Assembly: GCA_035764505.1 (NCBI GenBank)
Contig: DASTZC010000031.1
Location: 1 to 44,978, forward strand
Reading direction: 5' to 3'
Length of the DNA: 44,978 nucleotides
Origin: Candidatus Polarisedimenticolia bacterium
GTDB lineage: Bacteria > Acidobacteriota > Polarisedimenticolia > Gp22-AA2 > AA152
Shown here: in pieces, positions 24,124 to 32,627 of the stretch
Layout of the letters: each line of letters starts with the position of its first letter
Numbering within the stretch: the stretch's first letter is position 1
Position numbers and translations under genes: made by a program
The notes under the pieces: model-generated
The model's input: only the letters and a program-made list of their open reading frames with translations
Database searches by the model: none
Told to the model about the DNA's origin: nothing

Positions 24124-27093
24124 ATGAGCCCGTCCCGTGAAAGGCCGCGAACGGATCCCCTCGGGGATCTGCCGGTCCCTTCCGGTGAGGCGGAGTTCCT
24201 CCGCGACCAGGTCGCCGCGAGCCCCGATCCCGCCGCCCTCATCCACCTGCTGACCCGCTTCCAATCGAGCCACGGCCTGCCGGCCGACCGCCAGCATCTG
24301 CTCATCCTCTGCACGGTGGCCGGCGTGAGCCCGTTCCTCGGCGAGCAGCTGTTGAGCGAGGAGGCGTCGCTCGCCTGGGTGGCGACGCACCTCCGGCGCG
24401 AGGAAGCGCGCACCGCCGAGGACCTCCGGCAGGACCTGGCGCGCTATCGCTTCACCTTCTCCAACCTTCCCGATTCCGACGCCTTGCGGCGCTTCAAGCA
24501 CCGCGAGTACCTGCGCATCGCTCTGCGCGACTTCTTCGGCAAGGCGGATCTCTCGGAGACCACCCGCGAGCTTTCCCTGCTGGCCGACGTCCTGCTGGAT
24601 GAGGCTTACCGCCTCTCCCTGAGGGAGATGCTCAACCGGTTCGGGACCCCGCAGTACCGCGACGATTCGGGACGGTGGAGTGAGGCGGTCTTCGCGGTCC
24701 TATCGCTCGGAAAGCTCGGGGGAGGCGAGCTGAACTACAGCTCCGACATCGATCTGGTCTACGCCTTCAGTCGTGAAGGCCAGACCTCCGGCCTCGACGG
24801 CGACCCCGAGACGGCAGTCTCCAACCGCGAATTCTTCACCCGTGTCGGCCAGGCGATGACTCAGCGCATCTCCGGAATCTCGCCCGAGGGACAGGTGTTC
24901 CGGGTGGACCTCGGCCTGCGGCCCGGGGGCAAGGACGGCGAGCTGGTGCATTCGCGGCGGTCCCTGCTCGCTTACTACCGGAGCTGGGCGCGGACGTGGG
25001 AGAGGCAAGCGCTCCTCAAGGTTCGCGCCTCCGCTGGGGACGCTGCCTTCGGCGAGGCGCTGGTGCACGATTTGGCGGCCTGCGTGCACGCGGCCGGTCC
25101 GGCGGCGCTGGTGGCGCTGGAAATCAAGGAGATGAAAGACCGGATCGACGAGGAGCTGAGCCGTCTCGGCCGATCCGATCGGGATCTCAAGCTGGGCCGG
25201 GGCGGCATTCGGGAGCTGGAGTTCGCGGTCCAGGGGCTGCAGATGGCGCACGGCGTGGCGCTGCCTTGGATTCACGAAGCCAACACCCTCCGCGCGCTGC
25301 ACCGCCTCGCCGACAAGGACCTGGTCACCTACGGCGAGCATGCGCTTCTGGATCGCGCCTACGCCTTCCTGCGGAAAACCGAGCACCGGGTGCAGCTCGA
25401 GCGGAACCGGCAGACCGCCTTGCTTCCCTCCGACGCGGAAGGGATGCGCGCCCTGGCGCGGAGGATGGGTTTCATCGAGCGGGACGGCTCGAGCGAGTTC
25501 CTGGAAGAGCTCAACCGCCACCGGGAGTCGGTGCGCGCCTTCTATGACCGGGTGTTCGGGCAGATATCACAGCCGGCCTTGCCGGGAGATGTCCCCGATC
25601 CGCTCCTCGATCCGATTTCGGAGAGGGAGCTGGCCTCCGTCCTGGGCAACGGCGCCGCCGCTGGCGAGGACGCCGTGCGCCTCTTCAGGAGAATACGGAG
25701 GCTGTTCGCCCCGGAGCAGATCCGTCCCGCGGAGCGCCGCCAGGTGCGGCGCATCTCGGCGGCGATGCTGCAGGAGATCACCTCGGCGCCGGAGCCGGGG
25801 CGGGTCCTTCTGAACCTGGAGCGCTTTCTCTCTTCGCTGTGGGTCGAGCCCGCCGCGCGCAGCGCCTTCCTGCGCAAGGCGGAATGGATTCCGCCGCTGC
25901 TGCGGCTGCTCGCCCAGAGCGAGCATCTCGCGCTCGTGCTGACGCGCCATCCCAGGATCCTGCAGGAGCTGGGGAGCGTTTCCGAGTCGCTGAAGGAGGC
26001 TGACGCCGCGGCCTGGGTCGACACTCTGTCAAGGTCCCTGCGCGCCGCCGCCGGCACTCGTGAGGTGGCCGCCGAGATGAGGCGCTTCCAACAGCGCCAC
26101 CTGCTGTTCACCGGGTTGCGGGACGTGCACCACCAGGAAAACCTGGGCCGGATTCTCCTCCGGCTGACGCTGCTCGCGGAAACCTGCATGATCGCCGGCG
26201 AGCAGGCCGCGGCGCGCTTGACCGCCACGGACCCGGCGGGAGGCCGCGGCTGCATTCTGGGGCTGGGCCGGCTCGGGACCCGTGAGCTCGACTATGGCTC
26301 CGATCTCGATCTGATCTTTGTCGTCGATCCGGGATCGCAACCGGATCTGGCGAAAGAAGCGGCCCGCCGGCGCGCCGAGACGCTGATCCACCTGCTGACC
26401 GCCATTACGCAGGAAGGGGCGCTCTACAACGTCGACCTGCGGCTGCGCCCGGCGGGAGGGGAGGGGGAGCTGGTTCAGACGCGCAGCGGATTGCTCGATT
26501 ACTTCGGGACCACCGCGCGGACCTGGGAGAAGATGGCTCTCCTGAAGGCCAGACCGGTCGCCGGCGACCTGGACTTCGGATGGAGCCTGCTCGACGAGCT
26601 GGAGGCGACCCTGTTCCAGGGCGTGGATCGTGCCTCGCTCGCTTCGGAGGTGCGCGCCATGAAGGAGAGCCTGGAGCAGTCGGCGCCGTCCTCCGGCGAC
26701 GTCGTCCCGCTGAAGCTGGGCCCAGGCGGCATGATGGACATCCACTTCATCATCCAGTTCCTGCAGCTGCGCGAGGGGATTTCCCCAGGTCGGGATCGGG
26801 AAACGCCCCGCATGCTGGCCGAGCTGCACCGCCGGAGACTGCTGTCGGGTGAGGACTACCCGAAGCTGTACGCCGGATATCTCCTGCTTTGCGGCCTGGA
26901 TCATTCGATGCGCCTGCTCTACGACCGTCCGGGCGACTCCCTGCCCGCCTCCCGGTCTCCCCTGATGCGGCTGTCGCGCGAGATCAGCTTTTCGCTGTCT
27001 TCGTCCCGGGACGCCAGCGCCGAATCGCTGCGCAGCCTGGTGGCCGAGACGCTGGCATCCGTGCGCGATTGCTTCGATCGCACCGTGCGGTGA
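24124..27093 (+). CDS. glnE: Bifunctional glutamine synthetase adenylyltransferase/adenylyl-removing enzyme
   Basis: The 989-residue protein adds and removes AMP at Tyr398 of GlnA in response to PII and glutamine. It has two nucleotidyltransferase domains: the N-terminal one (deadenylylation) at LGKLGGGELNYSSDIDLVY near 193-212, and the C-terminal one (adenylylation) at LGRLGTRELDYGSDLDLIF near 713-731. Each is followed by RxDLxLRPxGxxGELV (VDLGLRPGGKDGELV, VDLRLRPAGGEGELV) and a helical regulatory domain. The ATG at 24124 was chosen over a GTG at 24064 because the latter lies inside the hairpin and upstream of the promoter. It probably has its own leaderless transcript. The length (about 950-1000) is normal. 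Confidence 0.96.
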   Translation: MSPSRERPRTDPLGDLPVPSGEAEFLRDQVAASPDPAALIHLLTRFQSSHGLPADRQHLLILCTVAGVSPFLGEQLLSEEASLAWVATHLRREEARTAEDLRQDLARYRFTFSNLPDSDALRRFKHREYLRIALRDFFGKADLSETTRELSLLADVLLDEAYRLSLREMLNRFGTPQYRDDSGRWSEAVFAVLSLGKLGGGELNYSSDIDLVYAFSREGQTSGLDGDPETAVSNREFFTRVGQAMTQRISGISPEGQVFRVDLGLRPGGKDGELVHSRRSLLAYYRSWARTWERQALLKVRASAGDAAFGEALVHDLAACVHAAGPAALVALEIKEMKDRIDEELSRLGRSDRDLKLGRGGIRELEFAVQGLQMAHGVALPWIHEANTLRALHRLADKDLVTYGEHALLDRAYAFLRKTEHRVQLERNRQTALLPSDAEGMRALARRMGFIERDGSSEFLEELNRHRESVRAFYDRVFGQISQPALPGDVPDPLLDPISERELASVLGNGAAAGEDAVRLFRRIRRLFAPEQIRPAERRQVRRISAAMLQEITSAPEPGRVLLNLERFLSSLWVEPAARSAFLRKAEWIPPLLRLLAQSEHLALVLTRHPRILQELGSVSESLKEADAAAWVDTLSRSLRAAAGTREVAAEMRRFQQRHLLFTGLRDVHHQENLGRILLRLTLLAETCMIAGEQAAARLTATDPAGGRGCILGLGRLGTRELDYGSDLDLIFVVDPGSQPDLAKEAARRRAETLIHLLTAITQEGALYNVDLRLRPAGGEGELVQTRSGLLDYFGTTARTWEKMALLKARPVAGDLDFGWSLLDELEATLFQGVDRASLASEVRAMKESLEQSAPSSGDVVPLKLGPGGMMDIHFIIQFLQLREGISPGRDRETPRMLAELHRRRLLSGEDYPKLYAGYLLLCGLDHSMRLLYDRPGDSLPASRSPLMRLSREISFSLSSSRDASAESLRSLVAETLASVRDCFDRTVR

Positions 27094-27107
27094 TCCTGCC
27101 GCTGGGC

Positions 27108-27283
27108 TGTGGAAAACTTGTGGATGAGTCCTCACCGAAGCGCGCCTGCCCGATTCCCGCCGCCGCGCGTCTCGAGCCGCTGTCTTTCATGCAACTCTAT
27201 CCAAGAAAATGAGTTAGTGGACAACCGGCAGGGTTCGGATACGGCTGGGACGGCCGGCGAGAGCGGGATTGGAGTTTTCAACA
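27108..27283. other. Cluster of DnaA-box-like 9-mers in the glnE-M23 gap
   Basis: The 223-base gap between two convergent genes (27094-27316) has no open frame of note. It contains TGTGGAAAA (27108-27116), TGTGGATGA (27119-27127), AGTGGACAA (27216-27224) and TTTTCAACA (27275-27283). Against the DnaA box TGTGGATAA or its complement TTATCCACA they match 8, 8, 7 and 7 of 9. A 6-bp hairpin (GCCTGC 27284-27289 with GCAGGC 27299-27304) follows, a possible convergent terminator without a T run. No box is perfect and no AT-rich unwinding region is obvious. Confidence 0.35.
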
Positions 27284-27316
27284 GCCTGCCTGTGCAACGC
27301 AGGCGGCTTGCGCCAT

Positions 27317-29563
27317 TCAGCGGATCTCCACCTGGAAAGACTTGGTCGGAGCCCGGTTTCCGGCACGATCCTCCGCCCAGCATTCCAGGGCATGGGTTCC
27401 CCGCGACAGAGGACGATCCGTGCGCCCGGTGGCCCACCCGCGATCGGGGTCGTATTCCATGAGCAGCTCCGCTCCATCCACCGTCAGATGGACGCCGTCG
27501 TAGCCCAGACCTGAAGCGTCATCCTGCACCCGCACCTTGAGCAGGGAGAAAGGGGAGCGGGGACGCCCTTGCGGAGCGGGTTCGATCCCGAGCACGGTCG
27601 GCGGGGTCACATCCTCCATGAGGGCATAAGTGTCGAACCGTCCGGCGTTGAACACGAATGCATCACCCTGGCGTTCACCGCCCTGATAGACCCACGTCGC
27701 GCTCGCCGAATCGAGCCGGTAGATTCCCAGGCGATTCGGTGTAGAGACGTCGGCGGGGATGGGAAAGCGCAGCGGCGCCTTGTGCGACAGCGGAAGCCCC
27801 TCGGGGAGGAGCCGGACGGCGGGGCCGCGCGGCAAAGCTCCTGCGCCCTCTTTGGCGGCGGGCTGCCTGACGCTCTCGCAGGCCAAGGCGGCCGGTCCAT
27901 AGAGCGCACCCTTGGGAATCTGCAGCTCCACGCCGCAGCGCGCGAACCGCAGGTCGCTCTCCGGCGACGCATAGACTGCCTCCGGCACCACCTCGAAGGA
28001 AGGGATGGCAAGCCCGTCGGGCCATTCCAGCACCACTTTGCGCATCAGACGCAGCAGGTCGAAGGACAGCGGGATCGCGAGGCGATTTTCTCCGATGGCC
28101 TGGACCTCCAGGGTCCCGACTTCCTTTCCACCCTCGCCGAGCAGGCGCGCGCGAATGGGAGGGGGTCCTGAGAGCGATGCCAGCTCCAGATCCAGGAATC
28201 CGGGCCTGGGGCGAGGGAGAAGCGTGACGCTCGCGGATCCTCCCGCTGCCAGCGGCTGCAGCAGCCGTTTCACGACCACCCCCGCCTCATCCAGGCTCGC
28301 CACGATTCCCTGGCTCCCCGAGGCGATCTCGAAAGTGCAGGCCTCCCCCTGCGGTTCGGAGGTACGCTCCCGGCAGGGGGCCGCCCCTTCCTGCCCGAGA
28401 AAAGCGTAAGTGATCGGGCTCTTCCCGCCGGTGGCGCCTTCCGGCTCCCATCCGGTGAGGCTCATTCGGACCGTCCCGTCCCTTGGGGCCGCTTCCTGCT
28501 TCCAGCCCAGCTCGGGCGGCCGGACAATACGGAACGGGACACGCGCCCGGGCCGATCCTCCGAACGCTCCCGCCGCTTCCACCTCGAGCAGGTGATTGCC
28601 AGGCGACAGCGCGGGCCAGGGCGACTCCGATGCCTCGTGAACGCGGCCGAGCTCGTTGCCGGCGACGCGCTGCAGCCGGTAGGTCGAAGCGGCCGGAGAC
28701 AGCCGGCTGCGCGCATGGTCCATCAGCAGCCCGATCTGCGGGTAGGCGTCGAAGGAGAACTCCTCCATGCGGAAGCGGTAGACGGCCGTGCCGTCGAGGA
28801 TGACGGTCAGCTGGCGGATCCCGAAACGATGTCCCTCCCGATCCTCCGACACGAGACGTGCCTCCGGCAGGAAGCTACCCGTCACCACGGGCGGTGACGC
28901 CGGCATGTAATACCCGGCAGCGTCGCGGAACAGGCGGATCTCGGCACTTCGCTCGCCCTGCACCAGCGCCGAGGGCTCCGCCGCCAGCAGGATGAGGGCT
29001 TCGAACCGGATCGCGGGCTGCTCCCGGATCGTGCCGACCGCCGGGGACGGATCGGCGGGATGCGCGTCATCGCGGCGCAGCTCGAAATGCAGGTGCGGAA
29101 GTCCCGCCCCGCTTTCGCCGGTGAGCGCGATGACCTGCCCCCGGCGCACGCGCAGGGGGGGATCGATGTAGATGTCCCCAGGATAGCGGGAGCGCGTCTG
29201 CTGCCGGGCGGCGGCGACCCGCGACTCCAGCTTGAGGGTTTTCTCCTCGAACGACTCGAGATGAGCGAACACCGAGATCCGCCCGTCGGCGTGCCGGACA
29301 TAGACGGCACGTCCGTAGCCGCGCCATTCGACCTTCAGGCGGAAGATGTCGCCGTCGGCGATGGCATGGACCGGCAGGCCGGTGCGCCCGCCCGTGGAGA
29401 GATCGATTCCCGGATGCAGGTGGTCGGGCCGGTACTCTCCGAACGAGGAGACGGGCGATGCCTCCCCATCGAGCGGCGGGCGGTAACGCGATTCGGAGCG
29501 CGGATCGGGGGCTGAAGGAAGAGCCACGAGCAGGGCGCAGAGGATCCAGGGCGACGGGTGCAT
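27317..29563 (-). CDS. Secreted M23 family metallopeptidase (LytM-like) with large C-terminal region
   Basis: The 748-residue protein starts with a signal peptide (MHPSPWILCALLVALPSAP). An M23 peptidase domain follows (about 35-165) with all zinc-binding residues: His50 and Asp54 in HPGIDLS, and His157 and His159 in LPHLHFEL, so it should cut peptidoglycan cross-links or act in outer-membrane biogenesis. Most of the protein (170-748) is beta-rich and immunoglobulin-like; the end (HLTVDGAELLMEYDPDRGW to THALECWAEDRAGN) is a typical Ig-like repeat, possibly a surface-binding region. I chose the ATG at 29563 because a TACAAT lies 7 bases upstream; the ATG at 29572 overlaps that -10. Single-domain M23 proteins are far shorter. 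Confidence 0.9.
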   Translation of the reverse strand: MHPSPWILCALLVALPSAPDPRSESRYRPPLDGEASPVSSFGEYRPDHLHPGIDLSTGGRTGLPVHAIADGDIFRLKVEWRGYGRAVYVRHADGRISVFAHLESFEEKTLKLESRVAAARQQTRSRYPGDIYIDPPLRVRRGQVIALTGESGAGLPHLHFELRRDDAHPADPSPAVGTIREQPAIRFEALILLAAEPSALVQGERSAEIRLFRDAAGYYMPASPPVVTGSFLPEARLVSEDREGHRFGIRQLTVILDGTAVYRFRMEEFSFDAYPQIGLLMDHARSRLSPAASTYRLQRVAGNELGRVHEASESPWPALSPGNHLLEVEAAGAFGGSARARVPFRIVRPPELGWKQEAAPRDGTVRMSLTGWEPEGATGGKSPITYAFLGQEGAAPCRERTSEPQGEACTFEIASGSQGIVASLDEAGVVVKRLLQPLAAGGSASVTLLPRPRPGFLDLELASLSGPPPIRARLLGEGGKEVGTLEVQAIGENRLAIPLSFDLLRLMRKVVLEWPDGLAIPSFEVVPEAVYASPESDLRFARCGVELQIPKGALYGPAALACESVRQPAAKEGAGALPRGPAVRLLPEGLPLSHKAPLRFPIPADVSTPNRLGIYRLDSASATWVYQGGERQGDAFVFNAGRFDTYALMEDVTPPTVLGIEPAPQGRPRSPFSLLKVRVQDDASGLGYDGVHLTVDGAELLMEYDPDRGWATGRTDRPLSRGTHALECWAEDRAGNRAPTKSFQVEIR

Positions 29564-29570
29564 GGCGCGC

Positions 29571-29599
29571 ATTGTAGGGAGGCCGCACGACGCCCGCAA
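29571..29599 (-). promoter_or_regulatory. Promoter of the M23 gene (leaderless)
   Basis: Minus-strand TTGCGG (29599-29594) and TACAAT (29576-29571) are 17 bases apart; the ATG at 29563 is 7 bases after the -10. Confidence 0.5.
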
Positions 29600-29613
29600 C
29601 ATCTCGCGATTCC

Positions 29614-29643
29614 TTGACATCGCCGCGCGCGCCCCGGTATTCT
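29614..29643 (+). promoter_or_regulatory. Promoter of the CNB-FHA gene
   Basis: TTGACA (29614-29619) and TATTCT (29638-29643) are 18 bases apart. It is back to back with the M23 promoter in a 122-base divergent gap. The leader is about 36 bases with AAGGA 5 bases before the GTG. Confidence 0.65.
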
Positions 29644-29685
29644 CTTGCGCGCCGTTAGCACGCTTTCACCCGCTCAAGGACATCG

Positions 29686-30504
29686 GTGGTCGCACATCCC
29701 CTGAAGGATTTCGTCGTCCGCTACAAATCGGGGGACCTGATCTATCGCGAAGGCGATCAGGGCTCCGAGATGTATATCGTGCAGTCGGGAGCGGTCGAGA
29801 TCGCCAGGAGCCTGGCGGGCAAGGATCACGTGGTCGCGGTCATGGAAAAGGGCGACTTCTTCGGGGAGATGTCGATCCTGGAAGGCTGCCCGCGGACCGC
29901 CTCGGCGCGCGCCGTGGAGGATTCGGAGCTGGTCGAGATCACCAGCGCGGTGTTCGACCGGATGATCCGGGGCAACATCGAGATCGCCGTCCGGATGCTG
30001 CGCAAGCTGAGCTCGCGGCTGCAGGAGGCCAACCGCAAGATAGAGGAGAATCTGGCGCGTCCTGGATCGGCGGTCGCCGTGACTCCCGAGGCGGAGCGCG
30101 TTGTGCCGGTGGCTTCCGCCTCCAAGCCCACGGCGCCCGTGCGGGGACGCGTCGCGCCGCTCCCGGAGGGAGTCCTGGGGACGCTCGTGCTGGGAGAAGG
30201 AGAGCAGGTGTTTCCGATTCGCGCCGACGTCTGTCTGATCGGGCGCTACGATCCGGTCACCGGCACGCGGCCCGAGATCGATCTCACCGCCTACGACACG
30301 AACCGCTCCGTCTCCCGCCGGCACGCCAAGCTGGTGGCCCGCGGGAACGACTGGTTCCTCAGCGAGGAAGTCGGGGCGCTCAACGGCACGTTTCTGAACG
30401 GAAAGAGGCTGACGCCGGGGAAATCGGAGCCGGTGCGCTCGGGGGACACGCTGGCGCTGGGCATGGTGCTGCTGAAATTCCAGGGGCGCACCCCGGCATC
30501 CTGA
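29686..30504 (+). CDS. Cyclic nucleotide-binding domain plus FHA domain protein
   Basis: The 272-residue cytoplasmic protein has an N-terminal cyclic nucleotide-binding (CNB) domain (about 8-125: YREGDQGSEMYIVQSGAVEI, GDFFGEMSILEGCPRTASARA). A Pro/Ala/Val linker follows, then a forkhead-associated domain (about 180-268) with LIGRYDP, SVSRRHAKLV and LNGTFLNGKRL, the phosphothreonine-binding surface. There is no helix-turn-helix, so it is not a CRP regulator; it probably joins a second messenger to Ser/Thr-kinase signalling. No kinase lies nearby. The GTG start was chosen from the AAGGA site. Confidence 0.93.
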   Translation: MVAHPLKDFVVRYKSGDLIYREGDQGSEMYIVQSGAVEIARSLAGKDHVVAVMEKGDFFGEMSILEGCPRTASARAVEDSELVEITSAVFDRMIRGNIEIAVRMLRKLSSRLQEANRKIEENLARPGSAVAVTPEAERVVPVASASKPTAPVRGRVAPLPEGVLGTLVLGEGEQVFPIRADVCLIGRYDPVTGTRPEIDLTAYDTNRSVSRRHAKLVARGNDWFLSEEVGALNGTFLNGKRLTPGKSEPVRSGDTLALGMVLLKFQGRTPAS

Positions 30505-30535
30505 CGCGCGCCCGACGCAAGGAGCTATTGGATCG

Positions 30536-30796
30536 ATGGCCAGTTTTCTGGGTGGCTCTGCCTACGCCATGTCGCGCGACATCGCGGAGGGGTACGTCCT
30601 CCTGAACAGCACGCTGCTGAAAGGCTTCAGCCCCGCGGATCTGGCCCAGCTCCGGCAGCAGCTCGAAAAAGTGCAGCGGGAGATTCGCGCCGATCAGCCC
30701 GCCTCGGACGACGTCCAGGCGATCCAGAAGCGGGGGAGGAAGATCTCGCGCATCACCTCCGCCCTGCTGATCCTCGACACCCTCCGGAAGCGCTGA
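30536..30796 (+). CDS. Small hypothetical protein (86 residues)
   Basis: The protein is mostly helical and hydrophilic (LLKGFSPADLAQLRQQLEKV, then a basic end LILDTLRKR), with no signal peptide or cysteine. AGGAG precedes the ATG, and trpS follows after 9 bases, so it is translated in the same operon as the CNB-FHA gene. I do not recognise it. Codon use and spacing support a real gene. It may be a small adaptor, but nothing shows a partner. Confidence 0.72.
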   Translation: MASFLGGSAYAMSRDIAEGYVLLNSTLLKGFSPADLAQLRQQLEKVQREIRADQPASDDVQAIQKRGRKISRITSALLILDTLRKR

Positions 30797-30805
30797 GGGC
30801 CCGCC

Positions 30806-31795
30806 ATGAACGCCTCGCAGGAAAGGGTCCTCTCGGGATTCAGGCCCTCCGGGCCGCTGCACATCGGGCACTGGGTGGGGGCCCTGCAGAACTGGGTGTC
30901 CCTGCAGCGGCAGTACCGCTGCTTCTACGCGGTCTGTGATTGGCACGCCCTCACTTCCGAGTACGCCCACACCGCTCCGCTGCGCGATTACGTCTTCCAG
31001 ATGGCGCTCGACTGGCTCGCCGCCGGGCTGGATCCCGAGGTCGCGACGCTGTTCGTGCAGTCGCGCGTCAAGGAGCACGCCGAGCTGCACCTGATCCTCT
31101 CGATGATCGTGCCGCTGGGATGGCTGGAGCGCGTGCCGACCTACAAGGAGCAGCAGCAGCAGGTCGCGACGCGCGATCTCACCAATTACGGCTTCCTCGG
31201 CTATCCTGTCCTGCAGACGGCCGATATCCTGGCTTACAAGGCCCACTGGGTGCCGGTGGGAGAGGACCAGATTTCCCACCTGGAGCTGTGCCGCGAGATC
31301 ACCCGGCGATTCAATTCGCTCTATGGCGAGATCTTCCCCGAGCCCCAGCCCAAGATCGCCAGGATTCCGAGGCTGCCCGGGACCGATGGCAGAAAAATGA
31401 GCAAGAGCTACAACAACGCGGTCTATCTGTCGGATTCGCAAGCGGAGGCGAGCCGGAAGGTCCTGACGATGGTGACCGACCCGGCCCGGGTGCGGCGCTC
31501 CGATCCAGGAAATCCGGACGTCTGTCCGGTCTTCACGCTCCACAAGGCCTTCTCGTCGATGGAGACGCTGGAGACCGTGAACCGGGAGTGCCGGACCGCC
31601 GGGATCGGCTGTATCGACTGCAAGAAGATGTTGCTGGCGCACCTGGACGAGACGCTCACGCCGCTGCGAGTGCGGCGCGAGGCGCTTGCGCAAAAGCCGC
31701 AGCAGGTGCACGAAATCCTGGAGGTGGGAGCCGCCACGGCGCGAGGATTTGCGTCGCAGACGCTGCAGGAGGTCCGGGATGCCGTCCGAATCTGA
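30806..31795 (+). CDS. trpS: Tryptophanyl-tRNA synthetase
   Basis: The 329-residue class I synthetase has the HIGH motif in SGFRPSGPLHIGHWVGAL, the tryptophan-binding GYPVLQTADILAYKA, VPVGEDQISHLEL and the KMSKS loop KMSKS at 197-201 (GRKMSKSYNN). The length is normal for the bacterial enzyme. Its 3' end overlaps scpA by 17 bases, so the two are translationally coupled; trpS-scpA-scpB is a common order. Confidence 0.98.
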   Translation: MNASQERVLSGFRPSGPLHIGHWVGALQNWVSLQRQYRCFYAVCDWHALTSEYAHTAPLRDYVFQMALDWLAAGLDPEVATLFVQSRVKEHAELHLILSMIVPLGWLERVPTYKEQQQQVATRDLTNYGFLGYPVLQTADILAYKAHWVPVGEDQISHLELCREITRRFNSLYGEIFPEPQPKIARIPRLPGTDGRKMSKSYNNAVYLSDSQAEASRKVLTMVTDPARVRRSDPGNPDVCPVFTLHKAFSSMETLETVNRECRTAGIGCIDCKKMLLAHLDETLTPLRVRREALAQKPQQVHEILEVGAATARGFASQTLQEVRDAVRI

Positions 31796-32627
31796 TCATC
31801 CCGCACCCTCGCCGGAGAGCGGCGGGTTCGATCCGGCCGCCTCGGGAACGGAAGAGGGTGCCTCCCCGGTCGCCGGGACCGGCTATCGAGTCCGGCTGAC
31901 CGCCTTCGAGGGGCCTCTCGATCTCCTCCTGCACCTGATTCGCGTCAACGAGATCGATCTCTTCAACATTCCGATCGTCTCCATCACCCGCCAGTACAAC
32001 GAGACCCTCGATTTGATGCGGGAGCTCAACCTGGAGGTTGCCGGCGAGTACCTGGTGATGGCGGCCACGCTGCTGCACATCAAGTCGAAGATGCTCCTGC
32101 CGCCCGACCCGGAGGCGGCGGTGTCCGGTCCGTCCGACCCGCGCGCCGAGCTGGTCCGCCAGCTGGAGGAATACCGCCGTTACCGGGAAGTGGCCCTCGC
32201 GCTGGGTCAGGCCGAATTCGAGCAGAACCGCACCTGGAGCCGCCCCGCATCTCTGGTGACCGGCTTCGAAGGGGAGGCGGCGGTGGTGGCCGATCTGTTC
32301 AGCCTCCTGGGGGCCTTCAAGCGGATCCTGGACACCTTGAGCCGGCAGGAGCAGCTGGCGCTGAAGCGCGAGCGGATCTCGCTGCTGGATCGGATCCACT
32401 GGGTGCTGGATCGGCTGCGCGAGATGCGGCGTGCCCCTTTCTCGAGCCTGTTCGAGCCGGGCGCCTCGCGCGCCGATCTCATCGTGACCTTCCTCGCGCT
32501 CCTCGAGCTGATCCGCCTCCAGGTGATCGGGGCCGCGCAGGATGTCCGCTTCGGGGAGATCGAGATCGTGCTTCTGGAAGAGCCGGATCAAATCCGCATC
32601 GATGCGGAAAGGGTCCTGGATGCCTGA
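31779..32627 (+). CDS. scpA: Segregation and condensation protein A (kleisin)
   Basis: The 282-residue kleisin bridges the SMC heads in bacterial condensin. After an acidic leader of about 30 residues it shows FEGPLDLLLHLIRVNEIDLFNIPIVSITRQY, given here only as the family hallmark start FEGPLDLLLHLI, then EYLVMAATLLHIKSKMLLP, and the C-terminal winged helix VTFLALLELIRLQVI. The ATG at 31779 lies inside trpS; the homology starts about 40 residues later, so the true start could be a little downstream. It overlaps scpB by 8 bases. The smc gene is not in the window. Confidence 0.95.
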   Translation: MPSESDHPAPSPESGGFDPAASGTEEGASPVAGTGYRVRLTAFEGPLDLLLHLIRVNEIDLFNIPIVSITRQYNETLDLMRELNLEVAGEYLVMAATLLHIKSKMLLPPDPEAAVSGPSDPRAELVRQLEEYRRYREVALALGQAEFEQNRTWSRPASLVTGFEGEAAVVADLFSLLGAFKRILDTLSRQEQLALKRERISLLDRIHWVLDRLREMRRAPFSSLFEPGASRADLIVTFLALLELIRLQVIGAAQDVRFGEIEIVLLEEPDQIRIDAERVLDA

